A stretch of DNA of 64,000 nt, taken from the NCBI RefSeq assembly GCF_009758205.1, contig NZ_WRXN01000018.1, positions 57,474-121,473 of the forward strand. The letters run 5' to 3'. The DNA comes from Chitinophaga tropicalis (GTDB lineage Bacteria; Bacteroidota; Bacteroidia; Chitinophagales; Chitinophagaceae). Shown in pieces: positions 37,062-45,967 of the stretch. Within the stretch, counting starts at the first letter, position 1. Each line of letters begins with the position of its first letter. The notes below the pieces were generated by a model. It saw nothing but the letters and a program-made list of their open reading frames with translations. It ran no database searches and had not been told where the DNA came from. Made by a program: the position numbers and the translations under genes.

Positions 37062-40000
37062 TTACTGGATTTTTATTCCTTTTAACAGATGTTTTTCAAA
37101 GAACTTCATTCCTTCCAGGATGATGACAGGTGCTACATAATCAAATTTCTTTTGCTCGTCGAGCTTACGTTTCTTCGCTTCGATAAACTCTGGTATACCT
37201 TTGATGTAGTTTTCTATATTCATATCATGGAATCCAGCCATAAAATCGGCCGAGCTCATTTTAAGTCCGAACATGGAAGAGGCTACCTTATAAAACAGAT
37301 CTGCAAAGTCCATGAACCGGGGGCAAGGCTGGCTACCCTGCGGCGGGTAATTGATGAAATAATCTCCAATGTGCTCTAGCATTTCAGGGGTGATGGAATT
37401 CGTAGATTCGAGGTATTTGAATTCTCCATCAGGCATGACGATACAGAAATGATCTTCGCCCAATATCTCGATCGCCTGTTTATTGGTAGGTACAAGTATC
37501 TTCGTAATGTCAGTAGGAATAGCTAATCCCTTGGACACTTCATATTTCACATCTGTATGGTTGTCTCCTTTCTGAGAATTGATATCTATTATTTTCAGCG
37601 GACTTTGATTGAAAGGCATGATTGTCTTTCTGGCTACCGCTTCGCCGCCGATGCCCCTGATAAACATCTGGGTATAATAAGTATTGGCGGCAGAAGCATC
37701 TACGGCATTGAACCAGTCAAATATGCGGGCGCCTTTACCGGCAAAAGCAATCCTGATTTTAGGCGGTGTATTCTTTACAGCAGGAGGAGCATCCTCAGAA
37801 CGGAGAATTTCAGTACGTAACTTATGTACCAGCTGACCGGCATAGAACATGATCAATCCGGTGATATACAGGTTCACACTCATCATCTCCTTACATTCAG
37901 CAGCAATGAGCAGGTAAAAAGTATTGAAGTCTGTGTGCTCCAACCGGTCTAATACCTGTTCGAAATAATAGGGAGCGGTGTTTTCAGAGAATTTGTTCTC
38001 TCCCTTATTCAGTCCCTGTATGGAAATCCCTTTTCTTTCACACATTTTCAGTAACACGGTCCTGAAGTTGGGCGAATAGCGGGTAGCATGGGCCATTCGC
38101 TCAGCAGCAAAACGGATAGAGTTTTGTTTGATCATGGCCTTCCCGCCAGACATCTGGCAAAGTGCCGTGATATCGGTGGTACTACCTCCTATATCGAAGC
38201 AGAGGACTAATTCTCCCGGGTTCAGGGAATAACCGCCATTAGGCCTGACGAGATAATTTGCTACCGCACATGCTTCGGATAAGGATTCCTTATTCCCCAA
38301 TTGTCTGAAGTCGAAACGGATAGGTTCTGTATCAAAAGGAATCTCTACAATCTCCTTCTTCCGGGTATCTACTTCACTCCCCCAGCCATTCTCATCGGCT
38401 ATTCCCCAGCCGGAAGCTGTATGACTGTCCCCACTCCAGGTACTCCCCTGCACATCACCGATATCAGACAAATCAGATGGAGGATACGTTTTCAGCGTGA
38501 CGCCATTGTTGATGGGGCTAATATCTACCAAAGAATCCCAAATAGCTCTGTATTCACTTAACAGATCTTTTCCCATGGAGGACGGGTAGGACCATTTCAG
38601 CGTATGCGGCTCATGGTTTTCCACAAAGAGCTGTGCATATACATGCAGCATCAATGTGCTCAGGTAAGCAGTTTTATAGCTTTTATCAATACGTTGTGTA
38701 GACCATTTCATATTGTACACCAGCTCGGCTTTTCCCACCCTGTTATAGGCCAGGAAATACCGGTTATCCAATGCACTATCGATGGGGAGATTCTTTTCAA
38801 AACAAGGGAATCCTCCTTTGACGGCTTGTGCCAGGAGAAAATCAGACTGGCCGCTTTTTTCATTGACGATCCTTCTGGGGTCGTGAACGGTGAGTACAGA
38901 CTTTATTGAATTGGAAAGTATTTCATCATTCTGAAAGAAGAATATTTCGTCTTCCACTGCGGGGCGTTCATCATTATTTTTCAAATCGGTGGACAACAAT
39001 GATATCCGTTTGTTAGTCAGTTTCAGATCTTCCCTGATCATCTTGTCACTATCAGAGTAGTAAGCAATGGAAGAGTTCGTGCTTCCAAAATCGACGCCGA
39101 GGAATGCCGGAGACAGAGTTCTGGTCGTATTCAGCATATTCCAGGGGAAGGCGGGATCATTACCAAATGACTTGTACCGTATAATACCAAAACCACAATC
39201 TACCCCGGCATGCGAGAATTTAATGCCTTTGAAAGGCTGATTGCTTTCATAGATCTCGTACTTATACTTATTGTCAGCCACTGCATTGTTTGATGCTACA
39301 TGCAACTGTACCTTTATACCAGGTATGGATAATGCACGACCTTTTTCTGCCAGGTACAATGGCAATCCTTTTTCATCCAGGGCTATGCGGAAGAAGTCAT
39401 CATTTACATTTCCAATAAAAGGTGTGGCCTGGAATTTTGCATCATTGTGCGGTATTTCAGAAAATAAGAAATACCTGTTCCATTGTTTTGAAATGTAATT
39501 GGGCCATAGGAGTATATCCTTGCCCATGATAGACTCCTGTGTTACTTTATATACGACCTGCTTGATAATTTCATTGCCTGTATCGGTAAACAGTTTCAGG
39601 TGTATAATCAATTTCTCTCCATCCTTGTCATTGGGGTCATACAGCGCCGTAATACGTGATTTCACATTTGAAGTTGGCGAAAGCCCTGTCAATGCATCCA
39701 GATTAGCTCCAAATACATTCAACGCCAGCGGTGTTAATGGCAAGGCAAAGTAAGCGTAACTATCGGGTTGTCCTTTCGTTTCAGCGGCTAATAACAGTAT
39801 TGGTTTATTGGTTAAAAAGTGCTTTGTTTCAGCCCCTTCTTTGCCAAAGTCGATCTGGGCAATTTCGGTAGAATCATTCAGCAGAAGGTCTTTGGGATCA
39901 AATGGGATACTGAACTCTGAACTGGCCTCCTGCGTGATGATGCCTTCAGATCCGAATAATAGGGTGGAATAATTGAACAGCTTACTGAAAGGAGGTGTAA

Positions 40001-40874
40001 ACAGTGATCCAACCTCCGGAGGATTGTGGTTATCCAGTCTGGCAAAGTTCCTTTGTTCCTGGTATTTCACCATATCCTTTATCCAATCCTGCAGGCAGGC
40101 ACTGATATTTTCATAGGAGGGCCTCAGATCAGCGGGCAGATTACTGAAATGCTGTTTGAATTGCTGAATATTTTCCAGAATGTGCCTGGCATATCCATAG
40201 ATTATTTTAAGTTCCTCTGGTCTGAGGTCAGATTTTAAAGGGTCGACAAAACGGCCACTTTGAATATTGATAAAAGGATACTTTCCTTTAATATTATAAG
40301 AGACAGAAGTAAATAGAAAGCAGTCAGGAGATGTGCCACCCACTACATTTCCTTTGAAAGAGATCACATCTATAAAAGGGACTTTCTCTGCATTGTCTGC
40401 CAGTGATTGGTCACACCAAAGAGGCTGTCTTTCAAACAATGCATTGCCGAAGGCGCCGGTAGGTTCATAGATATTCTCTGTATCATTCAATTTCTTTCCA
40501 TCTGAATAAACCAGTGGCACCCTGTTCACTTCAATATCTTTATAGTTTAGTGCGAGACAACTGATAAATCCTTTCCATTCACTGACCAGGGATTTATAAA
40601 ACAGCATGAGTCCTGAAGCCTCAGCATCTTTATCAATGATATTGTTCAAGGCATTTTCGAAGAGTGTAGCTCTGGCAAATACGGTAGGGATACCGGATAC
40701 AAGGGTACCAATATTTACAGCGGCACCACCATCCTGTTCTACTGCTATTTCAGGGATGATAATATTCCTGGTAAAGACTTCCAGCTGAGGAATTTTGTCC
40801 CAGGCAAATTGTACGCCCTGTAATTCTGTTTTGGGGTGTACCTTGATAGTTAAGGCTTTTATTTTATTGCTCAT
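37062..40874 (-). CDS. Giant protein with C-terminal actin/Hsp70-type (ASKHA) ATPase domain
   Basis: 1270 residues, cytoplasmic, no signal or membrane span. Residues 1-585 match nothing I recognise. The C-terminal half carries the ASKHA nucleotide site: phosphate-1 FLGVDFGSTNSSIAYY (591-606), phosphate-2 VLCFDIGGSTTDITAL (890-905) and the adenosine motif IRIAFAGKGARIFDWF (1040-1055). Between the first two lies a long insert with a Ser/Gly/Trp-rich stretch near 810-835. The overall architecture is reminiscent of the large Hsp70-like SrfB-type proteins, but I cannot confirm kinship. It sits between a tubulin-like gene (7-base gap) and a second ASKHA-like gene (3-base gap). Confidence 0.78.
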   Translation of the reverse strand: MSNKIKALTIKVHPKTELQGVQFAWDKIPQLEVFTRNIIIPEIAVEQDGGAAVNIGTLVSGIPTVFARATLFENALNNIIDKDAEASGLMLFYKSLVSEWKGFISCLALNYKDIEVNRVPLVYSDGKKLNDTENIYEPTGAFGNALFERQPLWCDQSLADNAEKVPFIDVISFKGNVVGGTSPDCFLFTSVSYNIKGKYPFINIQSGRFVDPLKSDLRPEELKIIYGYARHILENIQQFKQHFSNLPADLRPSYENISACLQDWIKDMVKYQEQRNFARLDNHNPPEVGSLFTPPFSKLFNYSTLLFGSEGIITQEASSEFSIPFDPKDLLLNDSTEIAQIDFGKEGAETKHFLTNKPILLLAAETKGQPDSYAYFALPLTPLALNVFGANLDALTGLSPTSNVKSRITALYDPNDKDGEKLIIHLKLFTDTGNEIIKQVVYKVTQESIMGKDILLWPNYISKQWNRYFLFSEIPHNDAKFQATPFIGNVNDDFFRIALDEKGLPLYLAEKGRALSIPGIKVQLHVASNNAVADNKYKYEIYESNQPFKGIKFSHAGVDCGFGIIRYKSFGNDPAFPWNMLNTTRTLSPAFLGVDFGSTNSSIAYYSDSDKMIREDLKLTNKRISLLSTDLKNNDERPAVEDEIFFFQNDEILSNSIKSVLTVHDPRRIVNEKSGQSDFLLAQAVKGGFPCFEKNLPIDSALDNRYFLAYNRVGKAELVYNMKWSTQRIDKSYKTAYLSTLMLHVYAQLFVENHEPHTLKWSYPSSMGKDLLSEYRAIWDSLVDISPINNGVTLKTYPPSDLSDIGDVQGSTWSGDSHTASGWGIADENGWGSEVDTRKKEIVEIPFDTEPIRFDFRQLGNKESLSEACAVANYLVRPNGGYSLNPGELVLCFDIGGSTTDITALCQMSGGKAMIKQNSIRFAAERMAHATRYSPNFRTVLLKMCERKGISIQGLNKGENKFSENTAPYYFEQVLDRLEHTDFNTFYLLIAAECKEMMSVNLYITGLIMFYAGQLVHKLRTEILRSEDAPPAVKNTPPKIRIAFAGKGARIFDWFNAVDASAANTYYTQMFIRGIGGEAVARKTIMPFNQSPLKIIDINSQKGDNHTDVKYEVSKGLAIPTDITKILVPTNKQAIEILGEDHFCIVMPDGEFKYLESTNSITPEMLEHIGDYFINYPPQGSQPCPRFMDFADLFYKVASSMFGLKMSSADFMAGFHDMNIENYIKGIPEFIEAKKRKLDEQKKFDYVAPVIILEGMKFFEKHLLKGIKIQ

Positions 40875-40881
40875 TGTAGTT

Positions 40882-42510
40882 TCAGATTAAATGGAAGCCC
40901 TGGGAATGAGTAATTGCATTATAGATATGGGCCAAGAACTTCTCCTTTGTGGTATTGACCTGTTGATCTTCTTCCGGTCCCAGATTGATCAGTTTTTTAA
41001 CAAAAGAGTCATATCTGTTAGTGAGTATTCCGCCTTTGGGCCAATGATTTTTTTCATCCAGGAAGATGCTGCCTACATCCAGTTTCCTGAGTTCTGAGAG
41101 GTTATCAGGGAATGCTTTGCTATCGAAGATGAAAGTACCCGGGGCTACCGTGCTTCTTACCTGGTAAAGCCAGCCTGGTGTGAACCGGGTGTTTTCGAAT
41201 GTGTAGGCGAATGCTTTGAAGTAGTTATTGATTTCGTCACATTCGGCATCGGTGATAGTGTTATATTGGGCAATCTTTTGTTCCTGGCACCTGGTAATAA
41301 ACCCTTTAATACCGTCATCCCCATTCGCTGCATTATTTACGGTGAGAGAAATATGCGCAAGGGAAAAGAAGGCGCCGATCTTATTGGCAAATCTTTCTCC
41401 GGCTTTATTTGTATTGCCTACAAAGTCATGAATAGAGAAACTAAAGGCACTATTACTAAAGTCAACAGCCTTATATACGTATTCAGTTTTATCTATATCC
41501 AGTCCGGTGGTCCTGGTAAAGAAATCGTACGCTGAACAGGCGGCCAGTAGTTCTGTAATATGAGCAGCATTTTCCTGGGTAGCGCCTCCAGTAATAGTCT
41601 GGTTATTGCCTGTTGCATTATCTACAGGTTTACTTTCTATTGGCCAGCCTATATGATACAGCATTTTATAGCATCGTTGTACGGTGGGATCGCTTTGATA
41701 AAACTGTAAAGCGGCCTGGCTATTCAATGGGAAATAAGAGGCATCTGCAATAACGCTGTTTTCTTTGCTGGCTTTCTGCTTATCGTTAGGCTTTTTGAAA
41801 GTAAAATATTCAGTGAGAAGCGTTGAACCGAATTTAGCTTTGGAGAAGTCTATGCTGGAAGCTCCTTTTGACCTGATCTTAATAAAATCCTGCAAGGCCT
41901 TTGGAATAATAGGAATAGAAGATGCGCCGGTACCGCCAAAGATGGAGCCGAAAATAAAGACCCTTGCATCCTGTCCGGCGAGTTCCAGTTTAGTAACAAA
42001 TTCATCCAGTTCCCGCTCCTGTACTTTTATATCTGTGCCTCTTACGATGTTTCTCGCCGCTTCAATCATGCCATGATACATGAGCATAGATCCCAGGTGA
42101 GTCTGAGCCCGGTAGCCGTGAGACAGATCGAATTCCTGTACCGACTCATTATCTAAAAACAGATCTGAGATCAGTTTATTCCCCTTTTGTTGTTCAGGCG
42201 TGCCTGAATTCAATCTGGTAATATTCTTATAGTTTTCTCTGCCCTGGCCGGAGTAGTTGGTGTAAAACCTATAGAGGTTTAATTTTGAAGAGAAGAATGT
42301 ATTTGCATTTGGCGTACCTCCGGCTTTAATCCGGTTGTATAGCTGGATCAGTTTTTCTACACGGCCTTTATTGCCATTAGCCTGATCTGTATCGAGTGTA
42401 AGGATTTCAATTTCCTTGCTATCAAACATGCCTATTGCACTGAGATGAGTGAAGGCTTCAAGGCAGCGCATGCCTGTACCACCGACGGCGATAACGAATA
42501 ATTTATCCAT
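40882..42510 (-). CDS. Tubulin/FtsZ-fold GTPase-like protein (Tubulin_2-like)
   Basis: 542 residues. The N-terminal Rossmann strand and loop FVIAVGGTGMRCLEAF (5-20) and the later glycine loop FIFGSIFGGTGASSIP (185-200) match the GGxGxG and GGGTG[S/T]G elements of the tubulin/FtsZ superfamily; LTLDTDQANGNKGR after the first strand is the sugar/base-contacting region. Similar bacterial proteins called tubulin-like (Pfam Tubulin_2) occur beside Hsp70- and vWA-type genes. The C-terminal 300 residues are less conserved. Whether it polymerises or hydrolyses GTP cannot be read. Third gene of the operon. Confidence 0.82.
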   Translation of the reverse strand: MDKLFVIAVGGTGMRCLEAFTHLSAIGMFDSKEIEILTLDTDQANGNKGRVEKLIQLYNRIKAGGTPNANTFFSSKLNLYRFYTNYSGQGRENYKNITRLNSGTPEQQKGNKLISDLFLDNESVQEFDLSHGYRAQTHLGSMLMYHGMIEAARNIVRGTDIKVQERELDEFVTKLELAGQDARVFIFGSIFGGTGASSIPIIPKALQDFIKIRSKGASSIDFSKAKFGSTLLTEYFTFKKPNDKQKASKENSVIADASYFPLNSQAALQFYQSDPTVQRCYKMLYHIGWPIESKPVDNATGNNQTITGGATQENAAHITELLAACSAYDFFTRTTGLDIDKTEYVYKAVDFSNSAFSFSIHDFVGNTNKAGERFANKIGAFFSLAHISLTVNNAANGDDGIKGFITRCQEQKIAQYNTITDAECDEINNYFKAFAYTFENTRFTPGWLYQVRSTVAPGTFIFDSKAFPDNLSELRKLDVGSIFLDEKNHWPKGGILTNRYDSFVKKLINLGPEEDQQVNTTKEKFLAHIYNAITHSQGFHLI

Positions 42511-42522
42511 AATAATAACAGA

Positions 42523-42861
42523 TTAAAACCAATGACCTAACTTACCTTTTGCGAAAATGCGGCTGAGAATAAAGCCCAGCAAGATGTATAAGAAGACGCC
42601 CATTACAGCGCCTATGCTTAATGCCGTGGTATAATTGCTTATTTCCATCCTGTTTCCATCAGGTATGAATACAAAAAAGCCAAGCAGGAAAATGAGGATG
42701 GGATTGATCAAACATAGTACCCAAAAACTTAATTTTCTGATTCTGGGATCTTTGGGCTTGCTACCGCCTTCGAATTTGATGATATTTGCGATGGTGGCGG
42801 CTATAAACAGGATGATCAGGGTAATAATGACGGATACGGTGTAAGCAGTGATTGATTCCAT
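42523..42861 (-). CDS. Small membrane protein with three predicted helices
   Basis: 112 residues. Hydrophobic spans at about 7-28 (YTVSVIITLIILFIAATIANII), 45-67 (SFWVLCLINPILIFLLGFFVF) and 79-103 (TALSIGAVMGVFLYILLGFILS). The loop after helix 1 is basic (GGSKPKDPRIRK), suggesting it faces the cytoplasm. No family recognised. Between the tubulin-like gene (12 bases) and the lipoprotein gene (8 bases), so likely the inner-membrane platform of this system. Confidence 0.82.
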   Translation of the reverse strand: MESITAYTVSVIITLIILFIAATIANIIKFEGGSKPKDPRIRKLSFWVLCLINPILIFLLGFFVFIPDGNRMEISNYTTALSIGAVMGVFLYILLGFILSRIFAKGKLGHWF

Positions 42862-42869
42862 GGTTATAG

Positions 42870-44294
42870 TTAATTTTGATTTGTTTTGATATAGTAGGTG
42901 TAGATGGTCTTGTTTTCAGGCTTTAGTTCCAGCAAGGTATTTTTAACTGATTCATACAATGCGGTGTTAGGAGTTCCCTTTGCATTTACCCATTTGAATT
43001 TATCGAGGCCGGGGCTGTTGGTATTAGGGGTAGCGCCAGTTGACACAATATTTATTTTCAACAATATATCATTTGCGGGCGTAAACTTTGGGGCGAAGGC
43101 AATCCCTAATTCTACATGCTTATTATCACTTTTCCTGGTATTATCAAATAGTGCCTGATTGAGGCGGAAGTAATTGGAGAGGGGTTTTAACGTCTGCGGA
43201 TGGTATGTGCAGGCATCTTTTATTGTACCGTTTTCATTATAACATTCCAGGACCAATGGGTCCTTTTCCTCGCCGGAGATTATGTTTTCTCCATTTTTTC
43301 CTTTGGTCATTGCAGGGGGGTTATGCAGGGCAAAATCTGCTTTTGCAAAATTTTCAAAATCTTCGGTTACATTGAAGGTCTGTACTTCGAATGCGTTAAA
43401 AGAATAGCTATCCTGATTACTCAGGTCAATGAAAAGATTCCGGAAGATGTTGTTAAAAGTGCTTTCATCTTCTTTATGCACTTCTGAGATGTTTTTCCAG
43501 TCCAGTCCCAGTGGATAGAATTCATAATTTTCGCCTTTGATGTATTGTTCTTTCTTCAGATCCAGGACATCCTTATCATTGTAAATACCGCCTGATTCAG
43601 GATCTGTATAATTTGTCGATAAGCGATATGCGCGTGTGGACAAGTCGAATCTTGTGCTATAGGGTGTTAACCTGGGCGCGAGTTTAGATAGCAAATTGCC
43701 GGTACTATTGAAGATGGTAAAGTAAATATGCTTGTCTACATTACCTTCTTTATAGTCTACTATAAAGAAGTGGATTGAATTGCCTTTGGTGAGCCATTTT
43801 GAAAAAGGAAGTTTCAGATAAGCCGTACTTGTGACTTCAGTTTTGTTATTCCATTCTTCGAAGTCTGTAATCAGGAGTGCATCGTTATCGGCATCAGTAA
43901 TTTTATTTACCGCTTGCTGGATAGGCGCCCAGATATCTTTATAATTTCCCTGGTTGCTTATTTCCTGTCCCAGCTGTGTTGTATTGGTCACAGGTAGTGG
44001 CGTGACCTCATTAGAACCCAGTTTATATACCTCAAACTGGTTAGTCAGTACTGTATTAAAGCATTCTGATAGTAAGCTTTTGACAGTAGACGTACTGAAT
44101 GCGTTATTAATACCTGCTGAAAAGTCGATAAATAATCCAGGGGTATCTTTTTTAACATTCGACTGAACATTATTATAGGCATTGAGTTTATCTGCCAGTC
44201 CGGGGCCATAAGGGTCAAAGGATATTTTTTTATTACACCCTCCGATGCCTATTAAAATTACGAGGCCATATAAAAGTCGGGAATTTATAATCAT
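42870..44294 (-). CDS. vWA-like lipoprotein, first gene of the operon
   Basis: 474 residues. Lipoprotein signal with IGIGGC (Cys20) then NKKISFDPYG. GLFIDFSAGINNAFSTSTVKSLL (about 52-74) follows the strand-loop-helix of a von Willebrand A domain with a DxSxG variant of the MIDAS DxSxS, and DNDALLITDFEEW (about 136-148) matches the strand preceding the third MIDAS residue. The remaining 320 residues are unrecognised. Lipid anchoring puts it at the inner face of the outer membrane or in the periplasm, opposite the cytoplasmic ASKHA, tubulin-like and TerD proteins. The vWA call is inference from pattern. Confidence 0.7.
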   Translation of the reverse strand: MIINSRLLYGLVILIGIGGCNKKISFDPYGPGLADKLNAYNNVQSNVKKDTPGLFIDFSAGINNAFSTSTVKSLLSECFNTVLTNQFEVYKLGSNEVTPLPVTNTTQLGQEISNQGNYKDIWAPIQQAVNKITDADNDALLITDFEEWNNKTEVTSTAYLKLPFSKWLTKGNSIHFFIVDYKEGNVDKHIYFTIFNSTGNLLSKLAPRLTPYSTRFDLSTRAYRLSTNYTDPESGGIYNDKDVLDLKKEQYIKGENYEFYPLGLDWKNISEVHKEDESTFNNIFRNLFIDLSNQDSYSFNAFEVQTFNVTEDFENFAKADFALHNPPAMTKGKNGENIISGEEKDPLVLECYNENGTIKDACTYHPQTLKPLSNYFRLNQALFDNTRKSDNKHVELGIAFAPKFTPANDILLKINIVSTGATPNTNSPGLDKFKWVNAKGTPNTALYESVKNTLLELKPENKTIYTYYIKTNQN

Positions 44295-44450
44295 ATTTTC
44301 AGGGATTAAAAGCTAAGTGTCCTAACAATAGTATTTCAGCTGCCCTGGTTATGCACCAGTGCCAGAAATGCACTATCTGGAAATACGTTATGGATAGTTA
44401 CTATTGGATCTGTAATATCAATTGAAAATTAGAACTAATTTCCAACGCTA

Positions 44451-44504
44451 CAATCGTAGGAATGCAAAAAGGGGATAAATCCCCTTTTTGCATTCCTACG
44501 ATTG
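44451..44504. repeat. Perfect 24-bp inverted repeat with 6-base loop
   Basis: The arm begins CAATCGTAGGAATGC, continues through A5 and G4, and is followed by ATAAAT and its exact complement. It lies in the gene-free stretch 44295-44661, downstream of the DUF4202 gene and about 155 bases upstream of the operon's first start codon. No U tract follows, so it is not a standard intrinsic terminator, although it may stop transcription from the DUF4202 gene. Confidence 0.85.
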
Positions 44505-44661
44505 AATATTTCGCTTATCTTAAATATCCTTTCATTTTAACCTGAGTAAAATTTGTCTTAATGAAAATAAGAGGGCGAGTCCAAGTTCGTAAAGTTCTCT
44601 AAGGTTTTTATTTCTATCATCTGTTGTTTTGCAAACTATCTTATAAACGGCAAGCAAATAG

Positions 44662-45285
44662 CTATTGGTCAGCATCTTTCAGGGCTTTATTCAAGAGCAT
44701 CTGTCCGGCGCTACTATAAGCAAGAGACAGGGCCATCTTCCTTCCTTCTGCGCTCATTTTTGCCCATGTTTTCTGCAGAATATTAATCATCTTTTCTTCT
44801 GTATGTTTCTTTATAAGATCATCATACTGAAATGTCAGGAACACCAGGCAAAGGGCATTCTCCATTGTTTGAACCTCAGCATCCGTTTTAAGTCTTTTCT
44901 TCAATACAATTTCTTTCACCCGGGTAATGATGTCAGCGTCATATCCAACGGATTGCAATATTTCTGTTGCTTTCTGAGCGTGGAAACCTGACAGATCGTT
45001 TCTCCATTTCAGGTAGCCTACCCTCCCTTCCGGGTAAGTTTTCCTGTTGATTTCCCATCTTCCTATGTGCTGGCACCTCGAAGCAAGTAAAAGCGGTTCG
45101 CTTGCTTCCGGGTTAAGTTTCTTTACCCATTCATACAATTGAATGGCATAAAAATATTCAGACGGGTACTGATAGCCATCCCAGATTATCCTGGAAGGGT
45201 CCTGTTTGTTATAGGTATCAAACAAATGAAAAGCCTGTTCCATTTTGGGCATAAAAATCAGTGATTTAGTAATGTCATTGCTCAA
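44662..45285 (-). CDS. DUF4202 family protein
   Basis: 207 residues. The pattern LLLASRCQHIGRWEINRKTYPEGRVGYLKWRNDLSGFHA, then IVLKKRLKTDAEVQTMENALCLVFLTFQYDDLIKKH, is that of the DUF4202 family, a helical cytoplasmic protein with conserved His, Arg, Asp and Glu that may bind metal or nucleotide; function unknown. It lies upstream of the tubulin/ASKHA operon on the same strand but is separated by 367 bases and the large palindrome, so membership in that system is uncertain. Confidence 0.85.
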   Translation of the reverse strand: MSNDITKSLIFMPKMEQAFHLFDTYNKQDPSRIIWDGYQYPSEYFYAIQLYEWVKKLNPEASEPLLLASRCQHIGRWEINRKTYPEGRVGYLKWRNDLSGFHAQKATEILQSVGYDADIITRVKEIVLKKRLKTDAEVQTMENALCLVFLTFQYDDLIKKHTEEKMINILQKTWAKMSAEGRKMALSLAYSSAGQMLLNKALKDADQ

Positions 45286-45382
45286 GTTATTGTAAATATC
45301 AATAATTGAGTTGAATTAAAGTAAATTGATATATTTAATAATATTTAAATTAAATAATGTATGTTTGACCCGAAATTACATG

Positions 45383-45399
45383 TTAGACTATACGTCTAA
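45383..45399. promoter_or_regulatory. Inverted repeat in the divergent intergenic region
   Basis: TTAGAC and GTCTAA separated by TATAC, 35 bases before the ATG at 45434 and between two divergent genes. A possible operator; no regulator can be assigned. Confidence 0.3.
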
Positions 45400-45433
45400 A
45401 AGCTATTAACCTTAAAATTATAATTAAATCAGC

Positions 45434-45892
45434 ATGAACTCCATGACCCGACCAATTTTTATTGCATTACTAATTGCGTTTTCCTCAACATCTGTTTTTG
45501 CAGGGATCAGAATTCCTCTTGGGAAAAGAGAAGTACTAAAGAAAGTGTATGACTTACCTAATACGGATGAATTTAAATTAAAAGATGGGAATTTTCTTGA
45601 CCTGGCGACACTTCATACAGAATTCAACATCGCTTATATTCTTCCGTTATATGTCATAGAAGAACCTAAACTGGTTGGTTTTGATGAAAAAACAGATTCT
45701 TTTTATGATATACCTCAAGAAGAAATGGATGGAATTTTAGCATCACAAAAGCTAAAGAAAGAAAAACTTAATACGTTGCCTTTTTACACACGATATGGGG
45801 GTAAAATAGTTGCGTTATTGATTATCGGGTTGATGATCTGGGGGGCTATTCCTTCAAAAGAAAAAGAAGGGGCAGAATCTACAAACGCTTAA
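45434..45892 (+). CDS. Small exported membrane protein, unknown function
   Basis: 152 residues. Signal peptide (FIALLIAFSSTSVFAG, cleavage near residue 23), a polar segment of about 100 residues, and a C-terminal membrane helix near 124-140 (IVALLIIGLMIWGAIP) followed by a charged tail. No domain recognised. It stands alone, diverging from the DUF4202 gene and ended by a strong terminator. Confidence 0.7.
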   Translation: MNSMTRPIFIALLIAFSSTSVFAGIRIPLGKREVLKKVYDLPNTDEFKLKDGNFLDLATLHTEFNIAYILPLYVIEEPKLVGFDEKTDSFYDIPQEEMDGILASQKLKKEKLNTLPFYTRYGGKIVALLIIGLMIWGAIPSKEKEGAESTNA

Positions 45893-45932
45893 ACTGTATT
45901 TGTAACAAATTATTAAGCTGCTTTTACAATAC

Positions 45933-45960
45933 ACCCGCGCAATGCGCGGGTATATTTTTT
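45933..45960. terminator. Bidirectional terminator between convergent genes
   Basis: ACCCGCGC and GCGCGGGT around AAT, then ATATTTTTT on the plus strand; the converging SDR gene ends just to the right. Confidence 0.8.
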
Positions 45961-45967
45961 TAGTACT

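Noticed and set aside
37062..40874. Naming the large ASKHA protein SrfB
   Set aside because: Only the ATPase motifs and size agree; the N-terminal half could not be matched by eye, so the symbol is not justified.
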